From: Allorhizobium undicola ORS 992 = ATCC 700741 | GTDB taxonomy: Bacteria > Pseudomonadota > Alphaproteobacteria > Rhizobiales > Rhizobiaceae | Direction: 5' to 3' | Assembly: GCF_000621665.1 (NCBI RefSeq) | Contig: NZ_JHXQ01000004.1 | Coordinates: 1 to 64,000, forward strand | Length of the DNA: 64,000 bases | In this document: positions 44,062-53,166 of the stretch, one piece after another | Layout of the letters: every line of letters starts with the position of its first letter | Numbering within the stretch: position 1 is the stretch's first letter | The notes under the pieces: generated by a model | Database searches by the model: none | Told to the model about the DNA's origin: nothing | Seen by the model: the letters and a program-made list of their open reading frames with translations, nothing else | Translations under genes and position numbers: made by a program

Positions 44062-45474
44062 TCAGGCCACCCTGATCTTGTTGAGGCGGGAAAGTGGATC
44101 GGCAAAGGCAAACAATAGGATACCAAGGGATTTCAGAACCGCAACATGTAACAGCACCGCCTCGACCAGAAGCGCGCCCGCCGCCGCACAGGCTGCCCCC
44201 ATCAGGCCGAAATGTGGAATAAGCGTGACATTCAGCGCGATGTTTACCGAAAGCGCGACCACATAAAGCATCACGCAGAGCTTCTGCCGGCCCGCCATTG
44301 TCAACAGAACCTCTCCCGGCCCGACCAGCGCCTTGAAAAGAGCGCCGACAAAAAGCACAGCCATCAGCGGATAACCGGCCGTGAAATTCGGCCCGAACAG
44401 CGACAACAGCAATTCTCCCGCCGCCAGCACCACAAGGCCGATGGCCAGAGACGGCCAGAAACACCAACGCACCGTCTTGCCCGCAAATGCCGCCAGCGGC
44501 CGCAGGTCGTCTGCCGTCATCAGCGCTGAAAACCGTGGCCCTGCCGCCGCCTTCACCGCGAAATAGACAAACTGGACCAGCGCCATGGTCTTTGCCGCGG
44601 CGAAATAAATGGCCACCTGATCGGGCGGCAGATAAAGGCCCACGACCATCACGTCGGAATTGGTAAGCAGAAACAGAAAACCCTCGATGAAGAAGATCGG
44701 GATCGCCACCTGCACCCAGGCGCGAAAATCGATCCGTCTCGGTCCCTTCGGAAATTTCCGCCGCAACCGCCACGTCACGGTAATGAACTGGCCGATGCTG
44801 GTGAAATAGGTGGCAGCCAGCGCGGCCTGCATGGCGGTCGTGGCCGTATGCGGCGCCCCCCAGGAGATAGCCATCACCATAAAAAGCAGGATCAGCACGG
44901 GCCGGATGATGTAGGTGGGGCTGAGCGCGGCCACCGGCCAGCTGTTGGCGCGGGCCGTTCCGTCCAGTACGTCGCCAAGGGCGATCATCGGCAAGGCAAA
45001 AAGGCCGAGAAACATCGGCAAGATATAGTAGGTTTCGATCTTCCCGCCGAAAAAATGCAGCAGCACAAGGCCTGTTGCCGCCAGCATCGTTGCAAAGCAC
45101 ATGGCGAACAGACGGATCGTCACCGTCAGGCCGCGAATGGCATCCACCTCGTCACGGGCATGGTATTGCGGCAGGAAGCGGATGACCGTGGAATGGAAAC
45201 CAAGACAGGAAAGATTGCCGAACAGAACAACCAGAACCCAGACGAAAACAAAGATGCCATATTCGAAATCGCCCATCAGCCGCGCCTGCACGATCTGCGA
45301 GAAAAAGGCGATCCCGGCGCTCAAGACCCTGATGACAAAAGCCGTCAGCGCCATGCGCTGGGCGCGGGCTATCTCGTCCGCACCGGTCAAAACCGCTGCA
45401 AGCCGCGCCATGGGCGCTTGCAGGCGCTGCGGCAGCCGCTTCTGCGCAAACTGGACAAACCCCATGATGGACAC
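44062..45474 (-). CDS. Polysaccharide flippase of the MOP/Wzx type
   Basis: A 470-residue integral membrane protein with about 12-14 predicted helices and the flippase-like FSQIVQARLMGDFEYGIFVFVW near the N-terminus. It carries lipid-linked oligosaccharides or related amphiphiles across the inner membrane, by family. It is upstream of, and tightly spaced with, the GNAT gene. There is no polymerase, chain-length regulator or glycosyltransferase within the window, so the glycan it serves is unknown. Confidence 0.9.
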   Translation of the reverse strand: MSIMGFVQFAQKRLPQRLQAPMARLAAVLTGADEIARAQRMALTAFVIRVLSAGIAFFSQIVQARLMGDFEYGIFVFVWVLVVLFGNLSCLGFHSTVIRFLPQYHARDEVDAIRGLTVTIRLFAMCFATMLAATGLVLLHFFGGKIETYYILPMFLGLFALPMIALGDVLDGTARANSWPVAALSPTYIIRPVLILLFMVMAISWGAPHTATTAMQAALAATYFTSIGQFITVTWRLRRKFPKGPRRIDFRAWVQVAIPIFFIEGFLFLLTNSDVMVVGLYLPPDQVAIYFAAAKTMALVQFVYFAVKAAAGPRFSALMTADDLRPLAAFAGKTVRWCFWPSLAIGLVVLAAGELLLSLFGPNFTAGYPLMAVLFVGALFKALVGPGEVLLTMAGRQKLCVMLYVVALSVNIALNVTLIPHFGLMGAACAAAGALLVEAVLLHVAVLKSLGILLFAFADPLSRLNKIRVA

Positions 45475-45577
45475 GCAACGTCACCAATCGCTTTTTCGCC
45501 GGATCAATCTGTCATGACATCATAGGGTTAACAAAGACTGGAGCACGGCTGCCCGAAATTGAACAGGGGCCGAAACC

Positions 45578-46240
45578 TCAAAGCGCGGTCAGCCGGTCGA
45601 TCAGCAGCTTGGCATCCTCGCTGTCCCACGCCGCAGGCCCGTTCATGGAGCCGATCAGGCAACCCTTGCGGTCGAGAATGAGCGTGACCGGCAGGCCAAA
45701 GGCGAGGCCCTGCTTTTTCAGGGCATTGAAGGCGCCCATGGAGCTGTCGCGGTAAAAGCCCAAGCGGTCGATGCCGTTATCACTCAGGAAGGTTCTGGGC
45801 TTTTCATCGCCGCCACTGTCGATATTGATGGCCACCACATCGAAATCCTTGCCGCCTCTGGCGGCCTGCAACCGGTTGAGGGCAGGCATTTCCTCCCGGC
45901 ACGGCACGCACCATGTCGCCCACAGATTGACGAGGGTGATCTTGCCCTTCAGGGTTTCGAGGCTGGCATCGGCCCCGCTTGCATCCTTGAACGACACGCC
46001 CGCCACCGGGTGCGGCGGATTGGCGGCAACCAGCGCGGTGATCTGGCCCTTGGCCAGGGGCGCCAGGGCATCCGTCATGACGCTCGCTGTCTCGCAGCCA
46101 TTTGCGGCGACCTGTTCTGCGCCATTGCCAGAACCCGTCTCCTTCACGTATACCGCAACCGCGCCGGCGATCAGGCCGGCAATCGCCGCAACCGCAATCA
46201 GTTTGACGGATGGAAGTCCAGCGGGTCTTTTTTTCGTCAT
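45578..46240 (-). CDS. tlpA: TlpA family thiol:disulfide oxidoreductase
   Basis: A 220-residue membrane-anchored periplasmic thioredoxin-like protein. One N-terminal helix (about 14-32) acts as anchor. The thioredoxin fold has [20 protein letters not shown] with the redox pair in WCVPC, and the cis-proline in [11 protein letters not shown]. TlpA proteins reduce copper-site cysteines during cytochrome oxidase assembly in rhizobia. It is divergent from argH, only 23 bp away. GGAGA precedes the start. Confidence 0.93.
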   Translation of the reverse strand: MTKKRPAGLPSVKLIAVAAIAGLIAGAVAVYVKETGSGNGAEQVAANGCETASVMTDALAPLAKGQITALVAANPPHPVAGVSFKDASGADASLETLKGKITLVNLWATWCVPCREEMPALNRLQAARGGKDFDVVAINIDSGGDEKPRTFLSDNGIDRLGFYRDSSMGAFNALKKQGLAFGLPVTLILDRKGCLIGSMNGPAAWDSEDAKLLIDRLTAL

Positions 46241-46263
46241 CGACGTCTCCAGGAACGATCTCC

Positions 46264-47667
46264 ATGGCCGAGGGCAATCAGGACAACAAATCCTCCAACC
46301 AGATGTGGGGCGGTCGCTTCGCCTCCGGCCCGGCGGCCATCATGGAGGAGATAAACGCCTCCATCGGTTTCGACAAGAAGCTCTATGCCCAGGATATTCG
46401 CGGCTCCATTGCCCACGCCACCATGCTGGCCCAAAAAGGCATTATTTCCGCCGAAGACAAAGACAAGATCGTTCACGGACTGAACACGATCCGGGGAGAA
46501 ATCGAGAGCGGGCAGTTCCAGTTTTCGCGCAAGCTGGAAGACATTCACATGAATATCGAGGCGCGGCTGGCAGAACTGATCGGCCCCGCCGCAGGCCGCC
46601 TGCACACCGCGCGTTCGCGCAACGACCAGGTGGCGCTGGATTTCCGGCTGTGGGTGAAGGAAGAGCTGCAAAAGACCGAAAGCCTGCTGTCAGACCTCAT
46701 CAAGGCCTTTCTCGACCGCGCCGAAGACCATGCCGATACCGTCATGCCGGGCTTTACCCATCTGCAAACCGCCCAGCCGGTGACATTTGGCCATCATTGC
46801 ATGGCCTATGTGGAAATGTTCGGCCGTGACCGCCAGCGCGTGCGCCACGCCATCGAACATCTGGACGAATGCCCCATCGGTTCGGCCGCACTGGCCGGGA
46901 CCGGCTATCCGATCGACCGGCACATGACGGCCGAGGCGCTTGGCTTCCGCGAGCCGACCCGCAACTCCATCGATACCGTGTCCGACCGCGATTTCGCGCT
47001 GGAATTCCTGTCCATCGCCGCGATTTCCGCCACGCATCTGTCGCGGCTGGCGGAAGAGATCGTCATCTGGTCCACGCCGCAATTCGGCTTCATCCGGCTT
47101 TCGGATGCCTTTTCCACCGGCTCTTCCATCATGCCGCAAAAGAAAAACCCCGATGCCGCCGAACTGGTGCGCGCCAAGACGGGCCGCATCAACGGTTCGC
47201 TGATCGCGCTTCTGACCGTGATGAAGGGCCTGCCTCTCGCCTATTCCAAGGATATGCAGGAAGACAAGGAGCAGGTCTTCGACGCCGCCGAAAGCCTGGA
47301 ACTGGCGCTGGCCGCCATGACCGGCATGATCCGTGACCTGACGGTGCGCGCCGACCGCATGAAGGCAGCGGCCGGTTCCGGCTTCTCCACCGCCACCGAT
47401 CTGGCCGACTGGCTGGTGCGCGAGGCGGGCCTGCCGTTCCGCGATGCCCACCATGTCACGGGCCGCGCCGTGGCGCTGGCCGAGCAGAAGGGCTGCGATC
47501 TGGCCGAACTTTCGCTTGAGGATTTGCAGGCCATCCACGAAAGCATCACGGCTGACATCTATAATGTGCTGACCGTGGAGGCGTCGGTTGCCAGCCGCAA
47601 GAGCTATGGCGGCACGGCACCTGCGCAGGTGCGCCGCCAGATTGCCTGGTGGAGGGCGCGGAACTAG
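46264..47667 (+). CDS. argH: Argininosuccinate lyase
   Basis: ArgH cleaves argininosuccinate to arginine and fumarate, the last step of arginine synthesis. The 467-residue protein contains [18 protein letters not shown], the fumarate-lyase signature [12 protein letters not shown], and the conserved [22 protein letters not shown] 46264 follows AGGAAC and gives the family N-terminus MAEGNQ...MWGGRF. A mosaic of palindromes and a terminator follow before lptM. Confidence 0.97.
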   Translation: MAEGNQDNKSSNQMWGGRFASGPAAIMEEINASIGFDKKLYAQDIRGSIAHATMLAQKGIISAEDKDKIVHGLNTIRGEIESGQFQFSRKLEDIHMNIEARLAELIGPAAGRLHTARSRNDQVALDFRLWVKEELQKTESLLSDLIKAFLDRAEDHADTVMPGFTHLQTAQPVTFGHHCMAYVEMFGRDRQRVRHAIEHLDECPIGSAALAGTGYPIDRHMTAEALGFREPTRNSIDTVSDRDFALEFLSIAAISATHLSRLAEEIVIWSTPQFGFIRLSDAFSTGSSIMPQKKNPDAAELVRAKTGRINGSLIALLTVMKGLPLAYSKDMQEDKEQVFDAAESLELALAAMTGMIRDLTVRADRMKAAAGSGFSTATDLADWLVREAGLPFRDAHHVTGRAVALAEQKGCDLAELSLEDLQAIHESITADIYNVLTVEASVASRKSYGGTAPAQVRRQIAWWRARN

Positions 47668-47720
47668 AGCACTTCCGGCGACACGGGTTCACCTGCATTG
47701 CTCCAACGTCTTGTTTTGGC

Positions 47721-47990
47721 GCATTTCCGGACGCAAAACCGACGACACTTTTGCTGGAAATGCGAGAGCATTTGCACGCAAAGTGCCGTTGCGGTTTTTC
47801 CTCGGCAAATGCTCTCATCAAGCCCAGGAATTGAACGATCAAAAAAATCGGGGTGCAAAAGCCCCGGTTTTTCTGTAGATGCTGTACTCGACAGAGCGTT
47901 TTCCATGGTTTTTGGAAGCGCTCTCGAATTTTGTTTCCACGCATATCCGGATCGGTGCCGGTTCAAAACCGTCCCGGAAATGCTCTCGTG
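47721..47990. repeat. Mosaic of at least four palindromic units
   Basis: Units: GCATTTCC...GGAAATGC with a diverged core (47721-47763); GAGAGCATTTGC...GCAAATGCTCTC (47764-47816); AGAGCG...CGCTCT (47893-47924); and an ACGCATATCCGG...CCGGAAATGCTC unit (about 47939-47987). They belong to the same or related families as the 5.5-, 17- and 34-kb repeats. Confidence 0.75.
47842..47873 (+). terminator. Intrinsic terminator after argH
   Basis: CGGGG and CCCCG with flanking A/T pairs (AAAATCGGGG...CCCCGGTTTTT) form a stem around TGCAAAAG, followed by a five-base U run. It lies about 175 bp past the argH stop, beyond inserted palindromes. Confidence 0.8.
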
Positions 47991-48007
47991 ATGCCGGACA
48001 GGATGCC

Positions 48008-48199
48008 ATGGGCGCTTCGCTTCTGAGATTGACCACTTCCGCCGCCCTGGTCGGCGCCTTGAGCCTGACGATGGCAAGCTGCGGCCGCAAGGGCGACCTT
48101 GACAGGCCAAGCACCCCGGTTGCGCAGCAGAACAAGGCTGACGCGCCCGAAAAATCCAAGGCGCCAGACCGTAAATTCTTCCTCGATCCGCTGCTCTGA
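48008..48199 (+). CDS. lptM: LptM (YifL-type) lipoprotein
   Basis: LptM is a small outer-membrane lipoprotein that assists disulfide maturation and assembly of the LptD lipopolysaccharide translocon. The 63-residue product has a signal peptide ending in the lipobox MASC, immediately followed by the LptM-typical GRKGDLDRP. It ends in APDRKFFLDPLL. It precedes lysA by 11 bp, the usual lptM-lysA arrangement. The start at 48008 follows ACAGGA. Confidence 0.9.
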   Translation: MGASLLRLTTSAALVGALSLTMASCGRKGDLDRPSTPVAQQNKADAPEKSKAPDRKFFLDPLL

Positions 48200-48210
48200 C
48201 AGGTTAAGCC

Positions 48211-49479
48211 GTGAACCATTTTCAATATCGAGACGGCGTTCTTTACGCCGAAGACGTGGCCGTGACCGAAATCGCCAAGGCTGTCGGCACGCCTTTCTAC
48301 TGTTATTCCACGGCCACGCTGGAGCGCCACTTCAAGGTGTTTTCCAAGGCTTTCGAAGGTGTGGATGCGCTGGTCTGCTATGCCTTGAAGGCCAATTCGA
48401 ATCAGGCGGTGCTGAAAACGCTGGGCCAGCTTGGCGCTGGCGTCGATGTGGTCTCCGAAGGCGAATTGCGCCGGGCGCTTGCCGCGGGCATTCCGGCCAA
48501 TCGCATCATGTTTTCCGGTGTCGGCAAGACGCCTTCGGAAATGGATCTGGCGCTGGAAGCGGGCATTTACTGCTTCAACGTCGAATCCGAGCCGGAGCTT
48601 GAAATCCTCAATCAACGGGCGTTGAAGGCGGGCCGCAAGGCGCATGTCTCCTTCCGCATCAATCCGGATGTGGATGCGCGCACCCACGCCAAGATTTCCA
48701 CGGGCAAGAAGGAAAACAAGTTCGGCATTTCCTATGAGCGCGCCCGCGCCGTCTATGCCCGCGCCGCCAGCCTGGAGGGCATTCAGGTCACGGGCATCGA
48801 CATGCATATCGGCAGCCAGATTACGGACTTACAGCCCTTTTCCGATGCCTTCCGGCTGTTGAAGGAACTGGTAGCGACCTTGCGCGGCGATGGCCACACC
48901 ATCGATCATGTCGATGTGGGCGGCGGACTTGGCATTCCCTATCGCGACGACAACAACCCGCCACCGGAACCGGCAGCCTATGCGGAAATCGTCAAGGAAC
49001 AGCTTGCCGGTCTCGATTGCCGTATCGTTACCGAGCCGGGCCGGCTGATCGTCGGCAATGCCGGTATTCTGGTGACGGAAGTGATCTATGTGAAAGACGG
49101 CGGCGAAAAGACCTTCGTCATCGTCGATGCGGCGATGAACGACCTGATCCGGCCGACGCTTTACGAGGCCTATCACGAAATCCGCCCCGTGGTGATTTCC
49201 GCCGCCAATGCCCCGCGCATCAAGGCCGATGTGGTCGGCCCCGTCTGCGAAACGGGTGATTATCTGGCGCTGGACCGGGAAATGTCCATGCCCCGGCCCG
49301 GCGATCTCTTCGCTGTCGGTTCGGCGGGCGCCTATGGCGCCGTGCAGGCAGGCACCTATAATACGCGGCGGCTGGTGCCGGAGGTTCTGGTCAAGGGCGA
49401 TCAGTTCCATGTCATCCGCAAGCGGCCGAGCTATGACGAATTGATCGGACTGGACAGCGTTCCCGACTGGCTCGATTGA
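48211..49479 (+). CDS. lysA: Diaminopimelate decarboxylase (GTG start)
   Basis: LysA removes CO2 from meso-diaminopimelate to give L-lysine, using pyridoxal phosphate. The 422-residue protein has the PLP lysine in VCYALKANSN (K60), the phosphate-binding VDVGGGLGIPY, EPGRLIVGNAG, and the second-subunit cysteine in VVGPVCETGD. The start is GTG 48211 with AGGTTAAG upstream, in line with the family N-terminus (MNHFQYRDGVLYAEDV). Confidence 0.97.
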   Translation: MNHFQYRDGVLYAEDVAVTEIAKAVGTPFYCYSTATLERHFKVFSKAFEGVDALVCYALKANSNQAVLKTLGQLGAGVDVVSEGELRRALAAGIPANRIMFSGVGKTPSEMDLALEAGIYCFNVESEPELEILNQRALKAGRKAHVSFRINPDVDARTHAKISTGKKENKFGISYERARAVYARAASLEGIQVTGIDMHIGSQITDLQPFSDAFRLLKELVATLRGDGHTIDHVDVGGGLGIPYRDDNNPPPEPAAYAEIVKEQLAGLDCRIVTEPGRLIVGNAGILVTEVIYVKDGGEKTFVIVDAAMNDLIRPTLYEAYHEIRPVVISAANAPRIKADVVGPVCETGDYLALDREMSMPRPGDLFAVGSAGAYGAVQAGTYNTRRLVPEVLVKGDQFHVIRKRPSYDELIGLDSVPDWLD

Positions 49480-49514
49480 GGATCGGCGTTCACATTTGCG
49501 TCCGAACCGCGAAA

Positions 49515-49541
49515 AAGGCCGGGTTGATTTCACCCGGCCCT
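49515..49541 (+). terminator. Hairpin after lysA
   Basis: GGCCGGGT and ACCCGGCC form a perfect 8-bp stem with a 7-base loop. The plus-strand tail CTCGTCTTC has few Us, and an A-run precedes the stem instead. It may partially uncouple lysA from the TIGR02302 gene. Confidence 0.5.
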
Positions 49542-49599
49542 CGTCTTCGCCACAAAGAATGCTATCCTGTGCCCATGTGGGAAATGCGGCCATCGGGAA

Positions 49600-52227
49600 T
49601 TGGTTGAGGGATGCCGCCGTAACCATCAAGGGAGCAAGGCGCTGGACAATGACCTTCGGCTGAAACGGCAGATTGCCATCAAGCGCGGCGTTGCGCGGGC
49701 GGTTCTTCTGGCCGAACGCATTTTGCCGCGGCTTCTGGCCCCGCTCGGTATCTTTGCCCTGCTGCTGGCCGTAAGCTGGCTGGGACTGTTTCGTGTCCTG
49801 CCGGATGCAGCGCGCTGGCCGCTGGTCTTCATGCTGGTATTCTCCATCCTCGCCTCGGCCTTGCCTTTGCTCAGGCTGCGTATGCCAAGCCGCGCGGAAG
49901 CCGACAGGCTGCTGGAGCAACGAAACCGCTTGCCGCACCAGCCCGTTGCCGTGCAGGAGGATGAACCGGCCTTCGATACCCCCTTCGCCAAAGCGTTGTG
50001 GCATGAGCATCAAAGACGCATGGCGGCAAGGATCGCCTCGCTTCACACCGGCCTGCCACAGCCGGACATCGCCAGCTTCGACCGGCACGCCCTGCGCGCC
50101 GTGCCCGCCTTGCTGTTTGCCGTTGCCTTTGTCTATTCCAGTTCGAACGGTGCCGGGCGACTGGCCGATGCCTTCCGGCTGCAATCCAGCGCCGCGGACG
50201 GCACCGATCTGCGCATCGATGCCTGGATCACCCCGCCGCCTTATACGGGCAGGGCTCCGGTCTTCCTGACCAGCCGCAATGGCACCGGCGAAGCCAATGC
50301 GCCGATGCAGATTTCGGTTCCGGAACAGTCGGTGCTGACGGTACGGCTTTCCGGCGACACCTCGGTCACTGCCGACTATCAGGGGGAAAGCGGGCCTGCT
50401 ACACCGCTGCGCGACGCAGCAGAGAGCGCAAAGGCCGGCGGGGCAACTGCTTCGAGCCAGCCCTCGTCTCCCATTGCCGCAAGAGCGCTTGGCCTGACAT
50501 TGACGCAAAGCGGCAGATTGAGTGTCGGGGACCGCCATTGGCCGATCACCGTTACCCCGGATCAAGCCCCGACCATTGCCTTTGACGGAATGCCGAAGCG
50601 GGCGGTGAACGGCGCGCTGGAAATCGGCTTCATTGCACGGGATGATTATGGCTTGCAGGAAGCCCGCGCCGAAATCGTTCCGCTGGAGACCGATGCTTCC
50701 GCCCGACCGCTCTATCCGCTGCCGGAGTTCAAGCTGGACCTGCCGCGCCGCAATGCAAGGGAGGTGAAGGGCACCTCCAGCCGCAACCTCACCGAACACC
50801 CGCTGGCGGGAAAGAAGGTTCGCATCACGCTGATCGTCAAGGACGGAGCCGGACATGAAGGCCGCAGTCCTTCGCATGACATGGTGCTGCCCGCGCGCCC
50901 CTTCTCCGAGCCGCTGGCGGCGGCGGTGGCGGAAGAGCGGCAGGTCTTTGCGCTGGATACGCGCAAGATGCCCGAGGCCATTGCCCTCAACGAAGCGCTG
51001 ACGCTGCGCGCCGACGAGACCATTCCAAACCTGACCCATTATCTGCTGATCGAGGCGGCGCGGGCGCGCATGAAGATGGCCGATAATGACGAGAAGATGA
51101 AGGATACAGCCGATTATCTCTGGGAGATTGCGCTTGGAATCGATGACGGCGATGTCTCGCTGGCCGAGCGTAAACTGGCCGATGCCCAGAAGAGACTCTC
51201 GGAAGCCCTGGAGCGAAATGCCCCCGACAGCGAAATCCAGAAGTTGATGGCGCAACTGCGCCAGGCCATGCAGGACTACATGAAAGCGCTGGCCGAGCGC
51301 CAGCAACCGCAAAATGGCCGCCCGCAGCAGAATGCGCAAAAAATGCTGACAGAGCGCGATCTGCAAAACATGATGAACCAGATCGAAAACCTTGCCCGCT
51401 CCGGCAACAAGGACGCGGCGCGTGAGATGTTGCAGCAATTGCAGCAGATGATGAACAATCTGCAAGCCGGGCGTCCGCAACGCGGCACGCCGCAGCAACA
51501 GCAGCAATCCAGCCGGACGCGCCAGGAAATCGACAAGCTGGGCAAGCTGATGCAGGAGCAGCAGAAGCTGATGGATGAAACCTTCCGGCTGGATCAGGCC
51601 TTGAAGGACCAGATGCAGCGCGGCGATCCAACCCTGCCCGGCGATGACGAAGATCCGTTGCAGCAAATGCCGCCCATGGGTCAGCAGGGTAATCAGGGCG
51701 CGCCGCAGGATCAGCGCAGCACCGAAGACCTCAAACAGGCCCTGAAGCAATTGCGCGAGCGACAGGACGGGTTGGGCAAGCAATTGAAGGAGCTTCAGGA
51801 AGGATTGAAGGGCCTTGGCATCAAGCCCAATGAAGGTTTCGGCCGTGCCGACCGGGAAATGAAGGGTGCCGGTGAAGCGCTTGGCCGCAGTCAGGGCAGC
51901 CGTGCCGTGGAGGGGCAGGGCCGCGCCCTGGAAGCGCTGCGTCAGGGCGCGCGCGATATGATGAACCAGATGATGCAGGCCATGCGCCAGCAGGGACGCG
52001 GCCAGCAGCAGCAGGGCATGGGCGAAAACAACCCAGAGGGCCAGGATCCTCTTGGCAGGCCCCGCGCCAATGGTGGCCCCGACTTTGGTGAGCGGGTCAA
52101 GGTGCCGGACGAATTCGACGTGGAACGCGCCCGCGAAATTCTGGACGCCATTCGCGAAAAACTGGGCGACACATCCAGCCCGGAGGTCGAGCGCCGCTAT
52201 CTGGAACGGCTGCTGGACAATCAATGA
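49600..52227 (+). CDS. TIGR02302 family membrane protein
   Basis: A large alphaproteobacterial family of unknown function, usually next to lysA. The product has up to 875 residues. Two membrane segments lie near the N-terminus (about 45-90). A periplasmic beta-rich region with YTGRAPVFL and IAFDGMPKRAVNGALEIGF continues to about residue 400. A long helical part from about residue 460 is very rich in Gln, Met and Leu (RQAMQDYMKALAERQQPQN). The C-terminus EFDVERAREILDAIREKLGD is conserved. The start is unsure: TTG 49600 has a weak site, and a CTG at 49642 has GGGAG at ideal distance; no in-frame ATG exists near the family N-terminus. Confidence 0.88.
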   Translation: MVEGCRRNHQGSKALDNDLRLKRQIAIKRGVARAVLLAERILPRLLAPLGIFALLLAVSWLGLFRVLPDAARWPLVFMLVFSILASALPLLRLRMPSRAEADRLLEQRNRLPHQPVAVQEDEPAFDTPFAKALWHEHQRRMAARIASLHTGLPQPDIASFDRHALRAVPALLFAVAFVYSSSNGAGRLADAFRLQSSAADGTDLRIDAWITPPPYTGRAPVFLTSRNGTGEANAPMQISVPEQSVLTVRLSGDTSVTADYQGESGPATPLRDAAESAKAGGATASSQPSSPIAARALGLTLTQSGRLSVGDRHWPITVTPDQAPTIAFDGMPKRAVNGALEIGFIARDDYGLQEARAEIVPLETDASARPLYPLPEFKLDLPRRNAREVKGTSSRNLTEHPLAGKKVRITLIVKDGAGHEGRSPSHDMVLPARPFSEPLAAAVAEERQVFALDTRKMPEAIALNEALTLRADETIPNLTHYLLIEAARARMKMADNDEKMKDTADYLWEIALGIDDGDVSLAERKLADAQKRLSEALERNAPDSEIQKLMAQLRQAMQDYMKALAERQQPQNGRPQQNAQKMLTERDLQNMMNQIENLARSGNKDAAREMLQQLQQMMNNLQAGRPQRGTPQQQQQSSRTRQEIDKLGKLMQEQQKLMDETFRLDQALKDQMQRGDPTLPGDDEDPLQQMPPMGQQGNQGAPQDQRSTEDLKQALKQLRERQDGLGKQLKELQEGLKGLGIKPNEGFGRADREMKGAGEALGRSQGSRAVEGQGRALEALRQGARDMMNQMMQAMRQQGRGQQQQGMGENNPEGQDPLGRPRANGGPDFGERVKVPDEFDVERAREILDAIREKLGDTSSPEVERRYLERLLDNQ

Positions 52228-52328
52228 CCGGGATAAGGGCAATGACCGTGATAAGGTGAAGTCTTTCCATGGCTGAGGCAAGCATGGAAGGCTTCAGGCT
52301 GGCTTGACGATCCGGCGGCCAGCGGCCG

Positions 52329-52688
52329 TCAGGCCGCCAGTGCCAGCGCCACCGCCTTGCGGATGTCGGGCAAAGCAAAAGGCTTCGGCACCACATCGAT
52401 GATTTTCTGCATCAGATCTTCAGCGCGCTCGCGCTGCTCGGCATAGCCGGTCATCAGCAGGATTTTCAGGCCCGGAAAATCGGCATGAGCCCGATGGGCA
52501 AGCTCGATCCCGTCCATGACCGGCATACGAATATCGGAAAGCAGCAGGTCGAACTGGCTGGTGGAAAGCATTTCCAGCCCCTCGGCCCCGTCGGCTGCCT
52601 CATGTGTTTCATGTCCATCGAGCCGCAATGCCCGGGCAACAAAGGATCGCAACGAGTCCTCGTCTTCGGTGATCAGAATTTTGGCCAT
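52329..52688 (-). CDS. cpdR: Response regulator CpdR
   Basis: CpdR is a single-domain receiver that, when unphosphorylated, delivers ClpXP to substrates such as CtrA in the alphaproteobacterial cell cycle. The 119-residue protein has the acidic pair ED in KILITEDEDSLR, the phospho-acceptor Asp52 in LLLSDIRMPVMDG, the Thr in LLMTGYAEQ and the Lys in VVPKPFALPDI. There is no output domain. A CtrA-like half-site TTAACCAT lies at 52887-52880 upstream. Confidence 0.93.
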   Translation of the reverse strand: MAKILITEDEDSLRSFVARALRLDGHETHEAADGAEGLEMLSTSQFDLLLSDIRMPVMDGIELAHRAHADFPGLKILLMTGYAEQRERAEDLMQKIIDVVPKPFALPDIRKAVALALAA

Positions 52689-52923
52689 GCTCGAATTCCT
52701 ACATTTCAGGGTTCTGGAAACACGTCATGCGTTTCTCTCTGAACCGACAGCGCCCACGTCGCCAGAACAGGAAGATCCGAGGGAAATCAGATTCGCCCCG
52801 TTCTCGCCAATCGGTTGGATGCCCAAATCACCAGCTTTTCCTTTTCGATCGGTAAACATCCGCGCAACGAAGCGAACAGATGGTTAACAACTCGTCTCAA
52901 AAACAGACGATTGCCGCGGGCAA

Positions 52924-52956
52924 CAAAAAAAACCTGCGACGAAAACCGGCGCAGGG
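52924..52956 (-). terminator. Intrinsic terminator on the minus strand beyond hpt
   Basis: On the minus strand CCTGCG and CGCAGG (52955-52950 and 52938-52933) pair around an 11-base loop and are followed by eight U. The nearest upstream gene is hpt, whose stop is about 255 bp away. It may be the hpt terminator, displaced by a repeat insertion, or the end of a small RNA. Confidence 0.85.
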
Positions 52957-53060
52957 CAAAGAGCTACGGAAAAGGAGTAGCGTCGAGCCGCGGAGGTCAT
53001 GCCAAAAGCATGTCGCGCAAAAATGTGCAGCGGTTTTGCGACAACGACCTGCGACAAACT

Positions 53061-53166
53061 ACTGCATGATTCATTAAATCGGAGCCGATTTAAGGTGAAA
53101 ATTATGCAGCAGATTTAAAGTGTTACAGCGTCCTTTGTGCGTTTGTTAAAACGCACGGCGCTGTAA
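53061..53166. repeat. RIME-like two-palindrome element, copy 4 (forward)
   Basis: ACTGCATGATTC...AATTATGCAG is followed by TTACAGCG...TGCGTTTGTTAAAACGCA...CGCTGTAA. Full length and about 90% like the copies at 29708 and 38785 by eye. It lies 45 bp past the hpt stop. Confidence 0.85.

Larger units (their letters stand above)
47668..48007. other. Repeat mosaic and terminator between argH and lptM
   Basis: About 340 bp filled with palindromes (47721-47990) that enclose a strong intrinsic terminator (47842-47873). No gene is supported; the 5' region of lptM-lysA must lie within the last 130 bp. Confidence 0.6.

Noticed and set aside
48829..52281. 1150-codon minus-strand open frame across lysA and the TIGR02302 gene
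   Set aside because: Antisense shadow: the real genes on the plus strand have family motifs; this frame has none.
52880..53077. 65-codon basic open frame between cpdR and hpt
   Set aside because: It runs over a terminator and into a RIME-like repeat, with no ribosome-binding site; composition is as expected by chance.
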